Below, in pieces: positions 61,534 to 64,000 of a stretch of 64,000 bases of DNA (its first letter is position 1; each line of letters begins with the position of its first letter). Both the position numbers and the translations under genes were made by a program. Source of the stretch: an uncultured Desulfovibrio sp. (lineage in GTDB: Bacteria; Desulfobacterota; Desulfovibrionia; Desulfovibrionales; Desulfovibrionaceae); assembly GCA_900553065.1 (NCBI GenBank), contig USBZ01000003.1, forward strand, positions 1 through 64,000, written 5' to 3'. The notes below the pieces were generated by a model. That model had not been told where the DNA came from. It was given only the letters and a program-made list of their open reading frames with translations, and searched no databases.

Positions 61534-63522
61534 ATGCCCAGCCAGGAAAGTTATCTTCAGTCTGAGGAACGTCAGAAGGCCATCGTCGAGCAGAAAAGGA
61601 TCTTTCTTTCCGGCGGCACGGTGGATACCGGCATCGTGAGCAGCACGATTCTCCGTTCCTGGGAGCGCAGCGTGGCGGCGCATGTGGATCCGGGCGTTCG
61701 GGAAAGGCCCCGGGTGAGCGAGGGTGAGCTGAAGGCCATTCTTGAGGAAAACGCCGATCTCATGAACTGCGCGAAAACCATTCTCGATCAGATGTTCTCC
61801 TCCATACAGGAGGCCGTAAGCGCGCTGAGTCTGGTCAGCGCCGAAGGCGTGACCCTGTATATTTCCAACCGCGTGTCCCACAAGATGTATTATCCCGACG
61901 CGCTGGTGGGCAGCATCAACACCGAGGAGGCCCGCGGCACCAACGGCATAGGCACCTGTCTTGCCGAGCGTCGACCTCTGGAAATCATAGGCGCCGAGCA
62001 TTTCCGCTTCAGCGGCGAGTGCTGGAGCTGTTCCGCGGCCCCCATTCTCACGAACGAAGGCAAACTCATCGGCGTGCTCAACGTCACGCAGCCGCGCAAG
62101 CAGTACCATGCGCACACGCACGGCATGGTCAAGGCGGCCGTATGCGCCATTACCGAACAGCTTCGACTGCGCAGTCTGCTTCAGCAGCGGGAAACCATCA
62201 TGGAAATGCTCGACGACGGCGTGCTGGTGCTCTCCGCCTCCGGCGTCATCGACATCGTGAACAGAAAGGCCGTGGCCATGCTGGGGCGGAAAGGCGCCCT
62301 GCAGGGCGAGAATCTGCGGAACGTTCTCCATCCGGGCGCAACGCTGGAGGACATACTGCAGACGACCAATCACATTCAGGATCAGGAAATGCTCTTCCCC
62401 CTGAGGCACGGCTCTCCGCTGGCCTGCTTTGTGTCGGTGGTTCCCATTGCCGGAGGCGGCAGGGTCATCACCATGCGCGAAGCCAAGCGCATGCGTCAGG
62501 TGGCCGTACAGGTGGCGGGCATCAAGCCTTCCTATACCTTCGACAGAATCATGGGCAGCTCCACGGTTCTGGTGGAGGCCATGGATCAGGCCAAGCTTGT
62601 GGCGGGCAGCCATTCCACCGTGCTCCTTCTCGGCGAGAGCGGAACGGGCAAGGAACTTTTTGCCCAGGCCATTCACAATGCCAGTCCCCGTGCCTCGCAT
62701 CCCTTCGTGGCCGTGAACTGCGGCGCGCTGCCCCGCAACCTTGTGGAGAGCGAGCTGTTCGGCTACAGCGAAGGCGCCTTTACCGGCGCAAGCCGTTCGG
62801 GCAAGCCGGGCAAGTTCGAGCTGGCCGACGGCGGCACCATTTTTCTGGACGAGATAGGCGAACTGCCTCTTGATGCGCAGGTGTCTCTGCTGCGCCTTCT
62901 GCAGAACGGCGAAGTCACGCGGGTGGGCGGCAAGTACAGCCGCATGGTATCCGTGCGCGTGGTGGCGGCCACGAACCGGAATCTGGAAGAAGCCGTGCGG
63001 GAACGTTCCTTCCGCGAGGATCTGTATTACCGGCTGAACGTGTTTCCCATCAATCTGCCGCCGCTGCGCGAACGCCGAGGCGACGTGGAGCTCCTGGCCC
63101 GGTATTTTCTGCGCAAGTTCGCGCTCGGCATGGGCAAGGCGGTGCCGGGATTCACGCCGGAAGTGCTCGCCTGCATGGAGCGCTATCAGTGGCCGGGCAA
63201 CGTGCGCGAACTGGAAAACATGGTCGAACGCATGGTCAACGTGGTCAGAGACGGACAGCCCGTGGACGAAAGCTGTCTGCCCGCGCACATGCTTGCGGCA
63301 GGCAGACGGAGCGGCGCAGGAACGGCCGACCCCGGAGTGGCAGGACTGCTTGTGGGCGATGCCGGTCTGCTGGCGGCCAGAGAGGTGGAGAGCATCATCG
63401 ACGTGCTGCGCTCCACGCACGGCAACATGCGCGCTGCCGCCGCCATGCTGGGCATTTCCCGCGGGGGACTTTATCTTAAAATAAAACGTCTCGGCATCAA
63501 CGTGGAGCAGTGGAGAAAGTAA
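61534..63522 (+). CDS. Sigma-54 dependent activator, GAF-PAS-AAA+-Fis
   Basis: The 662-residue regulator resembles AcoR/DhaR-type activators. The N-terminus has ILRSWERS and a GAF domain (about 60-200, with GTNGIGTCLAERRPLEIIGAEHF and CSAAPI). A PAS domain follows (about 215-320), then the AAA+ domain with Walker A GESGTGKE, GAFTGA, Walker B FLDEIGELP and the FREDLYYRLNVFP segment, and a Fis-type helix-turn-helix at the end (NMRAAAAMLGISRGGLYLKIKRLG). ATG 61534 is the likely start; GGAGG is 15 bases away, so an earlier in-frame ATG (61480) remains possible. It should activate the divergent amidohydrolase/TRAP operon in response to a small ligand. Confidence 0.93.
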   Translation: MPSQESYLQSEERQKAIVEQKRIFLSGGTVDTGIVSSTILRSWERSVAAHVDPGVRERPRVSEGELKAILEENADLMNCAKTILDQMFSSIQEAVSALSLVSAEGVTLYISNRVSHKMYYPDALVGSINTEEARGTNGIGTCLAERRPLEIIGAEHFRFSGECWSCSAAPILTNEGKLIGVLNVTQPRKQYHAHTHGMVKAAVCAITEQLRLRSLLQQRETIMEMLDDGVLVLSASGVIDIVNRKAVAMLGRKGALQGENLRNVLHPGATLEDILQTTNHIQDQEMLFPLRHGSPLACFVSVVPIAGGGRVITMREAKRMRQVAVQVAGIKPSYTFDRIMGSSTVLVEAMDQAKLVAGSHSTVLLLGESGTGKELFAQAIHNASPRASHPFVAVNCGALPRNLVESELFGYSEGAFTGASRSGKPGKFELADGGTIFLDEIGELPLDAQVSLLRLLQNGEVTRVGGKYSRMVSVRVVAATNRNLEEAVRERSFREDLYYRLNVFPINLPPLRERRGDVELLARYFLRKFALGMGKAVPGFTPEVLACMERYQWPGNVRELENMVERMVNVVRDGQPVDESCLPAHMLAAGRRSGAGTADPGVAGLLVGDAGLLAAREVESIIDVLRSTHGNMRAAAAMLGISRGGLYLKIKRLGINVEQWRK

Positions 63523-63546
63523 GTCTCCATTGAAAAAGCGTCATGG

Positions 63547-63580
63547 AAAAGGACGTGGTCTTCGGATCACGTCCTTTTTT
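63547..63580 (+). terminator. Terminator of the sigma-54 activator gene
   Basis: AAAAGGACGTG (63547-63557) pairs with CACGTCCTTTT (63568-63578), followed by more T. Confidence 0.85.
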
Positions 63581-63821
63581 CGTCTGCATTCCGCAGGCCT
63601 GTCGTACCGGTGGAGCTTCCGCTCTTTTCCGGCCTCAGGAACCGGGCTCGCCGCCGAAATCCTGCATGGGCCTCTCGCGGCAGTTTCCGCCTCCAGGTAT
63701 TTTTCTGTGTTTTTCCATTGTTGTCGCATTATTACAATATCCCTCTCACGGGGCCGGCGATAAGGTTGGATCTGAAAAACGGTATGACGCCGTTTTCCCA
63801 TCTTTATCAGAAGGAGGTCTC
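63581..63821. other. Leader region before ureA
   Basis: No other gene is supported. A TACAAT box at 63733-63738 lies ~85 bases before the ureA start but has no good -35 element. AAGGAGGT at 63811-63818 is a strong ribosome site. I did not recognise a riboswitch. Confidence 0.4.
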
Positions 63822-64000
63822 ATGCACCTTACTCCGCGAGAAATCGACAAACTGATGGTGCTGTCTCTGGCTCAGGTGGCGCAGCGCCGCAGGGAAAAAG
63901 GGCTGAAGCTCAATCATCCCGAGGCGGTGGCCATCATCACGGCAACGGCTCTTGAGGGCGCGCGCGAGGGCAGAACCGTGGAAGAGGTCATGAACGACGC
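63822..64000 (+). CDS. ureA: Urease subunit gamma, 5' part (runs off the window)
   Basis: The first 59 codons encode [19 protein letters not shown] and then [19 protein letters not shown] and [14 protein letters not shown]. This matches UreA, the ~100-residue gamma subunit of nickel urease (family pattern LTPREKDKL, RGLKLNYPEAVALI, EGARDGKTV). Urease splits urea to ammonia and carbon dioxide in the cytosol. The AAGGAGGT ribosome site five to six bases before ATG 63822 is almost perfect, suggesting strong expression. The rest of the urease operon should lie to the right. Confidence 0.9.
   Translation, partial: MHLTPREIDKLMVLSLAQVAQRRREKGLKLNHPEAVAIITATALEGAREGRTVEEVMND

Overview
The window looks like chromosomal DNA of a sulfite- or sulfate-reducing member of the Desulfovibrionaceae, perhaps near Bilophila or Mailhella. 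The evidence is GC-rich coding sequence, a DsrM/DsrK-type membrane redox pair, a fused uroporphyrinogen-III methyltransferase/synthase, a stand-alone AICAR transformylase, TAXI-TRAP transport under sigma-54 control, and the first codons of urease at the right edge. The taxonomic call is inference. I found no tRNA, rRNA, CRISPR array, insertion sequence or phage gene.

Left part (1-29 kb): a cysteine-rich DUF6485-like gene and a short-chain dehydrogenase whose 3' end is replaced by the terminator of the convergent gene lpxB. Next come a membrane 'gate' protein, a small secreted protein, purN and the cobA-hemD fusion on the minus strand. The DsrMK-like pair follows, then a TauE/SafE exporter with its own promoter and an inverted repeat, a Tim44-domain protein, htpG (with an acidic insertion in the ATP lid) and a DsrE-like gene. 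From 15.9 to 20.5 kb lies a cluster with a DUF4405 membrane protein, three Tat-signalled proteins (flavodoxin, metallo-beta-lactamase fold, FMN/Fe-S flavoprotein) and an AraC regulator. A nitronate monooxygenase-like gene follows, then a conserved RNA/envelope block of phoH, pgpH-like HD phosphodiesterase, ybeY, era, yggS and rlmB.

Middle part (29-53 kb): a LysM lytic transglycosylase and ftsY, then a complete ABC importer of an uncharacterised class: DUF3798 binding protein, double ATPase, two permeases and a DUF6672-like protein. Its promoter overlaps a perfect palindrome, and a strong hairpin sits after the binding-protein gene. Housekeeping genes follow: ilvA, a PP-loop enzyme, recA, alaS, mutM, a small conserved gene, AICAR transformylase, an RNB exoribonuclease and an M23 peptidase with a Lys/Ser/Thr tail.

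Right part (53.4-64 kb): the most unusual system. One minus-strand operon encodes three paralogous amidohydrolase-fold proteins, an old-yellow-enzyme/Fe-S flavoprotein and a TAXI-TRAP transporter (fused permease plus binding protein). A near-perfect sigma-54 promoter precedes it, and a divergent GAF-PAS-AAA+-Fis activator flanks it. All three amidohydrolases have RxR where the family has the metal-binding HxH, and they have also lost the beta-5 His and the beta-8 Asp. This suggests a catabolic pathway with non-canonical, possibly metal-free chemistry. The window ends inside ureA.
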